DNA of 64,000 nt, taken from contig NZ_JYIT01000085.1 of the NCBI RefSeq assembly GCF_000956545.1, positions 186,001 through 250,000 of the forward strand, given 5' to 3'. The notes under the pieces were generated by a model. The model worked only from the letters and a program-made list of their open reading frames with translations, ran no database searches and had not been told where the DNA came from. Source of the DNA: Microbacterium azadirachtae. Lineage in GTDB: Bacteria > Actinomycetota > Actinomycetes > Actinomycetales > Microbacteriaceae. Of the stretch, positions 17,731 to 26,779 are shown piece after piece; positions within the stretch are counted from its first letter, which is position 1, and every line of letters begins with the position of its first letter. A program made the position numbers and the translations under genes.

Positions 17731-17740
17731 CGGTAGGTCG

Positions 17741-17772
17741 AAGGCCCCGGATCACACAGGATCCGGGGCCTT
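17741..17772 (+). terminator. intrinsic terminator after tRNA-Leu
   Basis: A 12-bp perfect stem (17741-17752 with 17761-17772, core GGCCCCGG/CCGGGGCC) and an 8-nt loop start 10 bp after the tRNA. The stem is flanked by AA and TT. It may also stop transcripts from the convergent protease gene. Confidence 0.85.
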
Positions 17773-17794
17773 CGTCGTGCATCGGCCGCCGTGC

Positions 17795-18958
17795 TCAGAG
17801 CGGCCAGTTGCTCCGACCCCAAGCCATCATCCCGGTGAATCCGGAACCGCCCGCGACGACGTTGACCTTCTCGGTGTCGCCCCACTCCCACGGCCACGGC
17901 CCGGGCGCCCACTCGGTCTCCTGGCCGCTGACAACCCCGACGAGCCGCGGGTCGCCGTCGAACCAGCCGAAGTACGGTCCGCCGGAATTGCCCGGCGTCA
18001 TGTCCGCGCGGGTCTCCAGCTCGCTGCCGCCGTGGGAGTCCGAGTCGATGTCGAACACCGAGCTGCCGAACTGACGCGAGGGACGCTGTCCACCGGCGAC
18101 GGCTCCCGGGTACCCGAGCAGGGTCCACCGGTTCTGGTTCTGCCACGAGGACGAGAAGCCGTTGTACCCGAAGTAGCCCAGCCAGCTGCCCAGCGGCTGG
18201 TAAAGGCGCAGCACGGCCCAGTCGTAGCCGGTGACGTCGCCGTGCACGTCATAGCCGCGAGCGTCCGAGACGTACGACTCGAACCCGCTCCCGTGCAGTG
18301 AGGATCCGTCGAAGTACGCGGGCACGAACCGCATCCACCAGCCCTTCTTGCCCCACGGCACCATGTGACCCGCTGTCGCGACGAGACGGTCGCCGATGAG
18401 GGCTCCCGTGCCGACCTTGCCGTCGCTGTTGAACACCTTGCCGACCAGGCCCCACGGCCACGTCGCATCCCGGTACACGGCGCGGTCGTCGGGCCCGAAG
18501 ACCCACAGCGGCTGCGTCGTGCCGCCGTCGAACCGGTGCAGCACACTCGGCCCGTCCGCGGCGATGGCGGGCCGCGGGTAGTACGACGCGGTCACCCAGC
18601 CCGGGCGATGGGAGTGAGGCCCGACCCTCGGGTCGATTCCGCGGAGCACCTCGTCCGGCGGGATCCGCTCCGCCGTCCGGCCGATCCGGTGCACGTCGGT
18701 CGCCTCGTAGGCGATCTCCCAGCCGTCGTCGTCCCGCTCGACCGACACCTTCGGCCTGGTGCGGGCGGAACCCGGCAGCCAGATCCTCCGTCGCGTGACG
18801 GCGTCGCGCGCCTGCGCCGGCATCGCCGACGCGTCTCCGATCAGCGGCGGTCGTTCGACGATCCTCTGCAGTTCGTCCGGCGCCTCCCTGCTTCCTCGGA
18901 ACTCGAGCGGATCCGGGCTCGCTCCTGCACCGTCCGGACCCTTGCCCCGTGTCGCCAT
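17795..18958 (-). CDS. trypsin-like serine protease without a visible signal peptide
   Basis: 387 residues. The chymotrypsin/V8-like triad is clear: H198 (ATAGHMV), D246 (YDWAVLRL) and S325 (TPGNSGGPYFG). The N-terminal about 120 residues are charged and Pro/Arg-rich and look like a pro-region. There is no hydrophobic signal peptide and no twin-arginine motif before a hydrophobic stretch, which is odd for this family because most bacterial members are secreted. The start ATG has GGAGAAGGA upstream. It follows tRNA-Leu, facing it, and lies downstream of the ferritin/VIT1 gene on the same strand. Confidence 0.85.
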   Translation of the reverse strand: MATRGKGPDGAGASPDPLEFRGSREAPDELQRIVERPPLIGDASAMPAQARDAVTRRRIWLPGSARTRPKVSVERDDDGWEIAYEATDVHRIGRTAERIPPDEVLRGIDPRVGPHSHRPGWVTASYYPRPAIAADGPSVLHRFDGGTTQPLWVFGPDDRAVYRDATWPWGLVGKVFNSDGKVGTGALIGDRLVATAGHMVPWGKKGWWMRFVPAYFDGSSLHGSGFESYVSDARGYDVHGDVTGYDWAVLRLYQPLGSWLGYFGYNGFSSSWQNQNRWTLLGYPGAVAGGQRPSRQFGSSVFDIDSDSHGGSELETRADMTPGNSGGPYFGWFDGDPRLVGVVSGQETEWAPGPWPWEWGDTEKVNVVAGGSGFTGMMAWGRSNWPL

Positions 18959-19046
18959 GTCCTTCTCCTCTCCGATCTGCCACCCCCGTCTCTCAGGAGC
19001 GGTCGGAGGCGTCGGAGATACACGACACGCCGAAGAGTGTTCGGGA

Positions 19047-20156
19047 TCAGCCCGCGCTGACCCCGAACAGCAGCCCGAGCACGTACGTGATCGCAGCCGC
19101 CCCGAAGCCGATCGCCAGCTGACGCAGTCCGCGACGCAGCGGCGGTCCGCCCGAGAGCACTCCGACCGTGGCTCCGGTGGACAGCAGCGCGACGCCGACG
19201 AGCACGAGCGCCACCACGACGGCAGGAGTGCCCTGCATGCCGAAGATCCAGGGCAGCACCGGCACGATGGCGCCCGATGCGAACAGGAGGAAGCTCGAGA
19301 TCGCCGCGGGCCAGGCGTTGCCGATGATCTCGTGCTCGTCGCCGTCCTCGACGGGCACGCGCAGCGGCCCGGTCGCCCGCTGCGCCAGCCCGGCCTTCGC
19401 AGCGCTCACCACGCGGCGGGCGCGCTCGAGCGACTCGTCGGCGTCCATGCCGCGGGCGCGGTAGACCAGGGCGAGCTCGTTCTCGTCGAGATCCAGGTCG
19501 CTCGCGGTCGCGTCGCCGTGTCCGTTCTCCTCCGTCGCCTCGAGGAGCTCGCGCTGAGAACGCACCGACACGAACTCGCCGGCGCCCATCGAGAGCGCCC
19601 CGGCGAGGAGTCCCGCGAAGCCGCTGAAGAGCACGAATCCGCTGCTCGCGCCGGTGGCGCCGATGCCCAGCACGAGGGCGAGATTGCTCACGAGACCGTC
19701 GTTCGCGCCGAAGACGGCGGCGCGGAACGACCCGGACAGCTGCCGCCGTCCCCGCGCGGCGAGGCCGCGGACGACCTCGAAGTGCACCTTCTCGTCGGCC
19801 CGCATGGCCGGGGTCGCGTACACCTCGGAGTCGTATGGCGAGCGTGCCTCGGCGCTCTGCGCGAGCGCCAGCACGAAGATGGATCCGAAGCGTCCCGCCA
19901 TCCACCCCAGGATCCGGGTGCGCAAGCCGGGACGCGGCAGCCGGGCCGGCTCGCCGCCGAGCAGCTCGAGCCAGTGCGCCTCGTGACGGCCTTCCGCGGC
20001 GGCGAGCTCGAGCAGGATCTGTCGCTCCTCGCCCTCGCGCCGGCCGGCGAGCTGCTGGTAGACGTGGGCCTCTGCGCGTTCGTCGACGAGATAGCGGGCC
20101 CAGCGACGGCGGTCGGCCGCGGTGGGTTCTGCGGGCACGGGAGCGGGGGTGTTCAT
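19047..20156 (-). CDS. ferritin-like/VIT1 fusion, probable iron or manganese transporter
   Basis: 369 residues. The N-terminal half (about 15-140) is helical, with D-E-x2-E and E-x2-H patterns (EGRHEAHW) typical of a rubrerythrin/ferritin-like di-iron domain. The C-terminal half (about 145-369) is a VIT1/CCC1 transporter with FGANDGLVSNLALVLG, GEFVSVRSQREL and several membrane helices. The architecture matches MbfA, which exports iron in rhizobia, so iron or Mn2+ efflux is inferred. The start is the ATG at 20156 with GAAGGA upstream; TAGCGT lies about 30 bp upstream as a -10. Confidence 0.87.
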   Translation of the reverse strand: MNTPAPVPAEPTAADRRRWARYLVDERAEAHVYQQLAGRREGEERQILLELAAAEGRHEAHWLELLGGEPARLPRPGLRTRILGWMAGRFGSIFVLALAQSAEARSPYDSEVYATPAMRADEKVHFEVVRGLAARGRRQLSGSFRAAVFGANDGLVSNLALVLGIGATGASSGFVLFSGFAGLLAGALSMGAGEFVSVRSQRELLEATEENGHGDATASDLDLDENELALVYRARGMDADESLERARRVVSAAKAGLAQRATGPLRVPVEDGDEHEIIGNAWPAAISSFLLFASGAIVPVLPWIFGMQGTPAVVVALVLVGVALLSTGATVGVLSGGPPLRRGLRQLAIGFGAAAITYVLGLLFGVSAG

Positions 20157-20313
20157 CGACGTCCTTCGGGATCGGGGCCGTTCCACGCTATCCATCGGTC
20201 CGGCCGCGACCCGCACGGAGACGGGGATTGACAGCATTTCGGGGATCCGAACCGGCATCCCCCAGGCGCGTCCGACGACGGAACCGAGCGTGCGAGGGAG
20301 CGGGCCAGGCGGC

Positions 20314-22056
20314 TCAGGAGCGGACGCGCCGCCTGAGCAGGTCGATCCGCGACTGCAGCTGCGTGACGGTGGCCTGAGCGACCGCAGGACCGCCGCAGAG
20401 TCGTCGCAGTTCGGCGTGCACGGCGCCGTGCGGCTCCCCCGTCTGGCGCGCATACACGCCGACGAGGCTGTTGAGGAGCTGGCGCTGCTCGCGGAGCGTG
20501 CGATGCAACGGCTCGGGCAGCGTGGTGGTGGCGGCGGGCGTCTGCGCCTCGCGCGCCTCCCGCAGCCGAGACTGCCGGGACTGGCGCTGCATCAGCAGCT
20601 CGTGCACGTGCTCGGGCTCGAGCAGCCCGGGGATCCCGATGAACTCCTCCTCCTCGGGCGTGCCGGGTTCGGCGAGCTGTCCGAACTCCTTGCCGTCGAA
20701 GACGACGCGGTCGAAGTGGGCGAGCGAGGAGATCGCCTGGTAGCTGAACTCCTGGGTCAGCGCATCCGAGGCCTCCTCTTCGCGGTTCGCGCTCTCCAGG
20801 AGCGAGTCGTCGAGTCCGTCGTCGTCCTTCGACTGCCGGTCGAGGGCGTGGTCGCGCTGCTTCTCCAGCTCGTTGGCGAGCTTCATGAGCACCGGCACGT
20901 TCGGCAGGAACACGCTCGCAGCCTCGCCCCGACGGCGCGCGCGCACGAAACGCCCGATCGCCTGCGCGAAGAACAGCGGCGTGGACGACGAGGTGGCGTA
21001 GACGCCGACGGCGAGCCGCGGCACGTCGACGCCTTCGGACACCATGCGCACCGCGACCATCCAACGGTCGTCGGACGCGCTGAACTTCTCGATGCGCTCC
21101 GAGGCGGTGGCGTCGTCCGAGAGCACGACCGTGGGCCGCTGCCCCGTCAGCGAGTGCAGGATCTTGGCGTAGGCGCGCGCCACCGTCTGATCGGTCGCGA
21201 GCACGAGCCCGCCGGCGTCGGGCACGTGGTGACGGATCTCGGTGAGGCGGCGATCGGCGGCCGACAGCACCGCGGGCATCCACTCCCCCTCCGGATCCAG
21301 CGCCGTGCGCCAGGCCTGCGACGTCACGTCCTTGGTGTTGTCCTGGCCGAGGTGGGCCTCGAGCTCGTCGCCTGCGCTGGTGCGCCAGCGCATCTTGCCC
21401 GCGTACATGTGGAACAGCACCGGGCGGACGACCCCGTCCTGGAGCGCGCGACCGTAACCGTATGCGTAGTCGGTACTCGAGATGCGCGCACCGGACTCGT
21501 CGGGCAGATACTCCACGAACGGGATCGGCGCGGTGTCGCTGCGGAACGGCGTTCCGCTGAGGAGCAGGCGTCGCTTCGCCGGTCCGTAGGCGTCGCGGAT
21601 CGCGTCGCCCCAGCTCAGCGCGTCGCCGCCGTGGTGCACCTCGTCGAGGATCACCAGCGTGCGCGCATCCTCGGTGAGGTGCTTGTGCACCGACGACTTC
21701 GCCGCCACCTGCGCGTAGGTCACCACGACGCCGTGATACTGCCGGGACGGCGCGCAATGGCTGTTGCGGAAGCGCGGGTCGAGGCGGATGTGCACGCGTG
21801 CCGCCGCATCGGCCCACTGGGTCTTGAGGTGCTCGGTCGGCGCGACCACGATCACGCGGTCGACCTCGTTCGTGCGCAGCAGCTCGACCGCGAGCGTGAG
21901 CGCGAAGGTCGTCTTGCCGGCGCCGGGCGTCGCGGCGACCAGGAAGTCGCGGCGATCCGGGATCCGGAAGTATTCCTCGAGCGCCTCGCGCTGCCATGCC
22001 CTCAGCCGATCGGCGGTTCCCCAGGGTGCGCGCTGGGGGAAGGACGGGGAGAGCAT
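20314..22056 (-). CDS. DEAD/DEAH-box superfamily 2 helicase
   Basis: 580 residues. Walker A is ATPGAGKTT, DEVHH is motif II, LSGTPFRSD is motif III, and GRFVRARR is motif VI, as in ResIII/XPB-like DNA helicases. There is no nuclease or restriction partner nearby, so a repair or recombination-associated translocase is more likely than a restriction subunit (inference). A C-terminal region with a helical, Gln/Arg-rich stretch follows the second RecA domain. The ATG at 22056 is chosen because TATCGT lies 8 bp before it, preceded by a PafBC-type element (22079-22087). Confidence 0.88.
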   Translation of the reverse strand: MLSPSFPQRAPWGTADRLRAWQREALEEYFRIPDRRDFLVAATPGAGKTTFALTLAVELLRTNEVDRVIVVAPTEHLKTQWADAAARVHIRLDPRFRNSHCAPSRQYHGVVVTYAQVAAKSSVHKHLTEDARTLVILDEVHHGGDALSWGDAIRDAYGPAKRRLLLSGTPFRSDTAPIPFVEYLPDESGARISSTDYAYGYGRALQDGVVRPVLFHMYAGKMRWRTSAGDELEAHLGQDNTKDVTSQAWRTALDPEGEWMPAVLSAADRRLTEIRHHVPDAGGLVLATDQTVARAYAKILHSLTGQRPTVVLSDDATASERIEKFSASDDRWMVAVRMVSEGVDVPRLAVGVYATSSSTPLFFAQAIGRFVRARRRGEAASVFLPNVPVLMKLANELEKQRDHALDRQSKDDDGLDDSLLESANREEEASDALTQEFSYQAISSLAHFDRVVFDGKEFGQLAEPGTPEEEEFIGIPGLLEPEHVHELLMQRQSRQSRLREAREAQTPAATTTLPEPLHRTLREQRQLLNSLVGVYARQTGEPHGAVHAELRRLCGGPAVAQATVTQLQSRIDLLRRRVRS

Positions 22057-22064
22057 GGGATTCC

Positions 22065-22087
22065 ACGATAGACGAGCCCGCCGACAT
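22065..22087 (-). promoter_or_regulatory. candidate PafBC (RecA-NDp type) promoter of the helicase gene
   Basis: On the minus strand ATGTCGGCG (22087-22079), eight bases, then TATCGT (22070-22065), then eight bases to the ATG. The mycobacterial RecA-independent DNA-damage promoter is TTGTCRGTG-N8-TANNNT. Seven of the nine element positions and the exact N8 spacing match. pafB and pafC are encoded 10 kb away in this window. Confidence 0.6.
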
Positions 22088-22191
22088 CCCTGACCACCCG
22101 CCGCCGGGCCGCCCGCTCGGCCGTTCGTCGTCCGGCGCGAGTAGTCTCGGATCCGGCGCCGTGCCGACCGCGCGGCACGCAGAGGAGGATC

Positions 22192-23016
22192 ATGTCCGGT
22201 CACGAACCGCGCACCCCGTACGTCCCCAACGACACGCCGCATCCCTGGCACCGCTACGTCGCCCTGGGCGACTCGTTCACCGAGGGCATCGGCGATCCGG
22301 AGCCGAGCGCCCCGGGCGGGCACCGAGGCTGGGCCGACCGCGTCGCGGAGGTGCTGAGCGCGCAGAGCGAGGATTTCGCGTACGCGAATCTGGCCGTGCG
22401 CGGCAAGCTCATCGCACAGATCGCCGACGAGCAGGTGGCGCCGGCGATCGCGCTGAACCCCGACCTGATCACCCTGTGCGCCGGCGGCAACGACGTGATC
22501 CGCCCCGGCACCGACCCGGATGCGATCGCCGTCCAGCTGGACGACATGGTGACCCGCCTGGACCGCACCGGCGCGGCGATCGTGCTGATCACCGGCATCG
22601 ACACGAACTTCACGCCGGTGTTCCGCCCGTTCCGCGGCAAGGTCGCGATCTACAACGAGAACGTGCGCGCCGTCGCAGAGCGGCACGACTGCATCGTCGC
22701 CGACCAGTGGGGACTGAAGACGATCCAGGATCCGCGGTTCTTCGCCGACGACCGGCTGCACATGAACCCGCTCGGACACCAGGAGGTGGCGCGTCTCGTG
22801 CTGCGTGCGCTGAACGTGCCGAACGATCTGCAGGCCATGGAGGCGGAGCCGTTCCCGGAGCGCACCTGGCGCGAGGCTCGCAGCGAGGACCTGGTGTGGG
22901 CCCGCACGCACCTCGTGCCCTGGGTGCTGAGGCGCCTGCGCCACCAGTCTTCGGGAGACGACGTCGAGGCGAAGCGCCCGGAGCCCAGCCCGGTGCTGCT
23001 GCGGCGGGAGGACTGA
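22192..23016 (+). CDS. SGNH/GDSL-family hydrolase
   Basis: 274 residues with block I GDSFTEG (catalytic Ser), an AGGNDVI block III (oxyanion Asn), and DDRLHMN block V (Asp-x2-His). It belongs to the SGNH lipase/esterase-like family; the substrate is unknown. There is no signal peptide, so it is cytoplasmic. The ATG at 22192 has a strong AGGAGGA six bases upstream, and TAGTCT at 22142-22147 is a candidate -10. The leader contains a small GTGCCG/CGGCAC hairpin. It is divergent from the helicase and convergent with the SPOUT methyltransferase. Confidence 0.92.
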   Translation: MSGHEPRTPYVPNDTPHPWHRYVALGDSFTEGIGDPEPSAPGGHRGWADRVAEVLSAQSEDFAYANLAVRGKLIAQIADEQVAPAIALNPDLITLCAGGNDVIRPGTDPDAIAVQLDDMVTRLDRTGAAIVLITGIDTNFTPVFRPFRGKVAIYNENVRAVAERHDCIVADQWGLKTIQDPRFFADDRLHMNPLGHQEVARLVLRALNVPNDLQAMEAEPFPERTWREARSEDLVWARTHLVPWVLRRLRHQSSGDDVEAKRPEPSPVLLRRED

Positions 23017-23031
23017 GGCGCGCGACGGGCG

Positions 23032-23853
23032 TCAGCGACCGGAGGGCGCGCGGACGTGCTGCAGCGCCCAGAGCGCCACGGCGGCCGTGGACGCGACGTT
23101 GAGCGAGTCCACGCCGCCCGCCATCGGGATCGTCACGATCGCCTCGGCCGCGCCGAGGGCCTCGGCACTGAGTCCGGGCCCCTCGGATCCGAAGGCCAGC
23201 GCGACGCGGTCGGGTCGTGCGGCGGCGTAGGCCTCGAGCGGCGTCGCGTCCTCGCGCAGCGCGAGCGCAGCGAGCTGGATCCCCTCGCGTCGCAGGAGCG
23301 GGGCGAGCTCCCGCCAATCCCCGAAGCGCGTCCAGGGCACCTGGAACACCGTACCCGTGCTGACCTTGACGCTGCGGCGGTAGAGCGGATCCGCGCAGCG
23401 GTCGGAGACGAGCACGGCATCCGCGCCGAGCGCCGCGGCGGCGCGGAACGCGGAGCCGACGTTCTGGTGCTCGACGAGGTCTTCGAGCACCAGAACGGTG
23501 CGTGCAGAGGACAGCAGCGACGCGAGCTCAGGCAGCGCCGGGCGGTGCATCGCGGCCAGGGCACCGCGATGCACGGGGAACCCCGCCACGGCCTCGACCA
23601 CGGCGTCCGCACAGACGTACACGGTCACCGGCTCGTCGCCGACGACGCCGCGGATACCGTCCAGCCAGCGCTCCTGGGTCAGCACGGACCGGGGGCGGTG
23701 TCCCGCCCGCACCGCGCGCTCGATGACCTTGAGCGACTCCGCGATGTACAGCCCGCCCTCGGCGTCGCGACGGTTGCGCAGCGCCGTGTCGGTCAGGTCG
23801 CGGTAGTCGTCGAGTCGGGGGTCGGCGGGGTCGTCGATGCGGATCTCGTGCAC
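23032..23853 (-). CDS. TrmH/SpoU-family RNA 2'-O-methyltransferase
   Basis: 273 residues. An N-terminal substrate-binding domain with YIAESLKVIERAVRAG is followed by the knotted SPOUT domain with EHQNVGSAFRAAAALG (motif 1), ALAFGSEGPGLS (motif 2) and IPMAGGVDSLNVASTAA (motif 3). It should methylate a ribose in rRNA or tRNA; the site is unknown (TsnR/RlmB-like). The GTG at 23853 has GGAG close by and no ATG in a sensible position. Its 5' end is 91 bp from the divergent sirtuin start. Confidence 0.92.
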   Translation of the reverse strand: MHEIRIDDPADPRLDDYRDLTDTALRNRRDAEGGLYIAESLKVIERAVRAGHRPRSVLTQERWLDGIRGVVGDEPVTVYVCADAVVEAVAGFPVHRGALAAMHRPALPELASLLSSARTVLVLEDLVEHQNVGSAFRAAAALGADAVLVSDRCADPLYRRSVKVSTGTVFQVPWTRFGDWRELAPLLRREGIQLAALALREDATPLEAYAAARPDRVALAFGSEGPGLSAEALGAAEAIVTIPMAGGVDSLNVASTAAVALWALQHVRAPSGR

Positions 23854-23944
23854 GCCTCCACTCTCCCAGGTCGCCCCGGGGTGCCGCGCTCCGGGGCGGG
23901 ACGCCGGCCCGCGCAGCGCCCGTAGACTCGGTCGGGGAGGTTCC

Positions 23945-24778
23945 GTGAACAGCATGTCGTCGTTGCGCGCACAGCTCGAGCCCGTCGCCGAACTGCTCGC
24001 GGACCGTCGCATCGCCTTCCTCACCGGCGCGGGGCTCTCCACCGACTCCGGCATCCCGGCCTACCGCGGTGCAGGCTCCTCCCCGCGGCGGGCGCCCATG
24101 ACCGTCCAGACGTTCCTCGGATCCGCGCAGGCGCAGCGGCGGTACTGGCTGGGCGGTCATCTCGGCTGGCGGTCCTTCGGCGCCGCGGAGGCGAATGCCG
24201 GCCATCGCGCGATCGCCGGACTCGAGAAGGCCGGGCGATCCGCCGGCGTGATCACCCAGAACGTCGATGGCCTGCACCTCGCTGCAGGCTCCGAGCGCGT
24301 GGTCGAGCTGCACGGCACGATGCGCACGGTGCTGTGCCTGCGGTGCGGGCAGACCTTCGCGCGCGACGCCGTGGCCGCGCAGATCGAACGGCGCAACCCC
24401 TGGCTGGACGTGCCGGACGAGGTGCTCCTCGGGCCCGACGGCGATGTGCGGCCGGAGAGCACCGACGGATTCGTCCTGCCGATCTGCACCGTCTGCGGGG
24501 GTCCGCTCAAGCCCGACGTGGTGTTCTTCGGGGAGTTCATCCCGACGGAGCGCTTCGCCACGGCGGAGGCGCTGCTGCGCTCCGGCGACGCCCTGATCGT
24601 CGCCGGATCGTCCCTCGTGGTGAACTCCGGCATCCGGATCATCGAGCGCGCCCGGCGTCGCGGCCTTCCCATCGTCATCGTCAATCTCGAGCCCACACGG
24701 GCCGACGCCTGGGCGTCCGCGACCATCGCGGCGTCCACCAGCGTCGTCCTCCCCGCCCTCCAGGAGCTGCTCACGTGA
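23945..24778 (+). CDS. Sir2-family NAD-dependent protein deacylase
   Basis: 277 residues with GAGLSTDSGIPAYR (about 28-41), TQNVDGLH, the catalytic His in ELHG, two CxxC zinc pairs (CLRCG and CTVCG) and GSSLVV. Sirtuins remove acyl groups from lysines using NAD. The start is GTG at 23945 with GGGGAGG five bases upstream; an in-frame ATG three codons later is a weaker option. TAGACT just upstream is a good -10. Its stop overlaps the next GTG start by 4 nt. Confidence 0.94.
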   Translation: MNSMSSLRAQLEPVAELLADRRIAFLTGAGLSTDSGIPAYRGAGSSPRRAPMTVQTFLGSAQAQRRYWLGGHLGWRSFGAAEANAGHRAIAGLEKAGRSAGVITQNVDGLHLAAGSERVVELHGTMRTVLCLRCGQTFARDAVAAQIERRNPWLDVPDEVLLGPDGDVRPESTDGFVLPICTVCGGPLKPDVVFFGEFIPTERFATAEALLRSGDALIVAGSSLVVNSGIRIIERARRRGLPIVIVNLEPTRADAWASATIAASTSVVLPALQELLT

Positions 24779-25359
24779 CCCTCATCACCCTCATCCGCCA
24801 CGGCCAGACCGACTGGAATCTGGAGGGAAGGATCCAGGGATCCACCGATATCCCCCTCAACGACACCGGACGTGCGCAGGCGCGCGCCGCCGCAGCGCGG
24901 CTCGCCGGCACGAGGTTCGACCACGTGTACACCAGCCCCTTGATGCGGGCACGCGAGACCGCGGAGATCATCGCCGGCGAGCTCGGACTGCCGGCGCCCC
25001 TGATCACGGTCGGGATGCGCGAGCACGAGTTCGGCGCCGCCGAGGGACTGCTCTGGGACGCCTATCGGGAGCGCTTCGGTGCGGACCGGGACGCGATCCC
25101 CGGGGCGGAGACCGTGCCGCAGCTCACCGAGCGGGCGCTCTCCTCGCTGGAGCGGATCGACCGCGCCGCCCGCCGTCGCTCCGCGCCACGCACCGAGTCG
25201 GTGCTGGTGGCGACGCACGGCGGGGTGATCCGCGCCCTCCTCGAGCACGCCTCGGGCGGCACGCTGCCCGCGCCCGGCGAGCGCCTCGGCAACGGCTCGG
25301 TGCACCGCTTCGCGATGGACGGCGGCGGCATCCGGCTGCTCGACGCGGTCGCCGTCTGA
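24775..25359 (+). CDS. histidine-phosphatase-family (phosphoglycerate mutase-like) protein
   Basis: 194 residues starting at the GTG that overlaps the sirtuin stop. The catalytic RHG is at residues 8-10 (LIRHGQTDWN), the acid/base Glu in REHEFGAAEG, and the second His in ATHGG. It is a small cytoplasmic phosphatase of the cobC/PhoE-like group; the substrate cannot be assigned. Translational coupling to the sirtuin is clear from the GTGA overlap. Confidence 0.92.
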   Translation: MTLITLIRHGQTDWNLEGRIQGSTDIPLNDTGRAQARAAAARLAGTRFDHVYTSPLMRARETAEIIAGELGLPAPLITVGMREHEFGAAEGLLWDAYRERFGADRDAIPGAETVPQLTERALSSLERIDRAARRRSAPRTESVLVATHGGVIRALLEHASGGTLPAPGERLGNGSVHRFAMDGGGIRLLDAVAV

Positions 25360-25451
25360 CCCGCGCCGGGCGCGCCGGCGGCCGGCCGCTCACGCCGGGT
25401 TCCGCCCGCGTCCGGGCGTAGGATCGAAGGGCCGCCGACCCGAGGAGAGCC

Positions 25452-26765
25452 GTGAATCCCGCCCCTGCACCGACCTGGCGGATCTGGCTCATCTGGATCG
25501 TGGGCGTCGCGGCCTACGTGCTCTCCATCACGAACCGCACGTCGCTGTCCGCTGTGGGCGTGGACGCCGCGCACCTCTTCCACGCCGACGCGTCGACACT
25601 CTCGCTCTTCGCGGTGCTGCAGCTCGCGGTCTACGGCCTCATGCAGATCCCCGTCGGGCTGCTGCTGGATCGCTTCGGATCCCGGCCGATCATGGTCGCA
25701 GGCATGCTGCTGATGTCGGTGGGCCAGCTGGTCATGGCGCTCGCGCCGAACGTCGGGGTCGCGATCGTGGCGCGCATGATCCTCGGCGCCGGCGACGCCG
25801 CGATCTTCCCGGGTGTGCTGCGACTGGTGGCCATCTGGTTCCCGGCGCAGCGCGGTCCGCTCATGGCGCAGCTGACGGGCATCGTCGGGCAGCTGGGACA
25901 GCTCGTCGCCCTGATCCCGCTCCCGCTGCTCCTGCATTCCACCACCTGGTCGGTGGCCTTCGGCAGCCTCGCCGGACTCGGCGTGCTGTTCACGGTGCTC
26001 GTGTTCGCACTGATCCGCAACCGGCCGCCGGAGCTCACGCAGGACGTGTCGGTGAACACCGACACGGGCGCGATCCGGGTCGTCACCTCGCAGGCCGACC
26101 TGCGGGTCTCACTCCGCGAAGCGCTCGCCCATCCCGGCACGCGCCTCGGATTCTGGACGCACTTCACGACGCCGTTCGCCGGCACCGCGTTCATGATGCT
26201 CTGGGGTATCCCGTTCCTCACCAGCGGCGAGGGCCTCTCGATCGGGGCCGCCTCGCTGGTGACGACGGTCTACGTGCTGTTCGGGATCCTGTTCGGTCCG
26301 GTGCTGGGAACGCTCTCGGCCCGCCATCCGACCAGCCGCTCCCTCATGCTCGTCCTGCCCACGATCGCGGTCCAGGTCATCGCCTGGCTCGCCGTGGTGC
26401 TCTGGCCGGGCCCGGCGCCGCTCTGGCTGCTGATCGTCCTCGCGGTCGCGCTCGCGTCGGGAGGACCGGCCTCCATGGTCGCCTTCGACCACGCGCGCAC
26501 GCACAACCCGCAGCACCGGCTCAGCACCGCGACCGGCGTCGTCAACGGCGGCGGGTTCCTCGCCGCACTCATCGCGATCTTCCTCATCGGGCTCGCGCTG
26601 GATCTGCAGGGCGCCGGAACGCCGTCGACGTACTCGCTCGACGCGTTCCGCTGGGCGTTCCTCACCCAGCTGCCGCTGTGGATCCTCGGCACGACGCTCA
26701 TCGTGCGGGAGCGGCGTCTGACCCGGCGCGTGCTGGGTCTGGACCGCCGCTCCCGCGACGACTGA
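25452..26765 (+). CDS. MFS transporter
   Basis: 437 residues with about 12 membrane helices and MFS motif A DRFGSRP between helices 2 and 3. A hydrophilic loop of about 40 residues lies in the middle. The substrate is unknown. The start is GTG at 25452, with GAGGAGAG just upstream and TAGGAT about 30 bp upstream. It stands alone after the sirtuin pair and converges on the E2 gene. Confidence 0.92.
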   Translation: MNPAPAPTWRIWLIWIVGVAAYVLSITNRTSLSAVGVDAAHLFHADASTLSLFAVLQLAVYGLMQIPVGLLLDRFGSRPIMVAGMLLMSVGQLVMALAPNVGVAIVARMILGAGDAAIFPGVLRLVAIWFPAQRGPLMAQLTGIVGQLGQLVALIPLPLLLHSTTWSVAFGSLAGLGVLFTVLVFALIRNRPPELTQDVSVNTDTGAIRVVTSQADLRVSLREALAHPGTRLGFWTHFTTPFAGTAFMMLWGIPFLTSGEGLSIGAASLVTTVYVLFGILFGPVLGTLSARHPTSRSLMLVLPTIAVQVIAWLAVVLWPGPAPLWLLIVLAVALASGGPASMVAFDHARTHNPQHRLSTATGVVNGGGFLAALIAIFLIGLALDLQGAGTPSTYSLDAFRWAFLTQLPLWILGTTLIVRERRLTRRVLGLDRRSRDD

Positions 26766-26779
26766 GCAGAGCGGAGCGC

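Noticed and set aside
17646..18958. tRNA-Leu as an integration site for a genomic island
   Set aside because: No integrase, no repeat of the tRNA 3' end within the window, and the neighbouring genes look like ordinary chromosomal genes.
20314..22056. Restriction-system (type III Res) subunit
   Set aside because: There is no methylase, specificity or nuclease gene beside it, so a stand-alone helicase is more likely.
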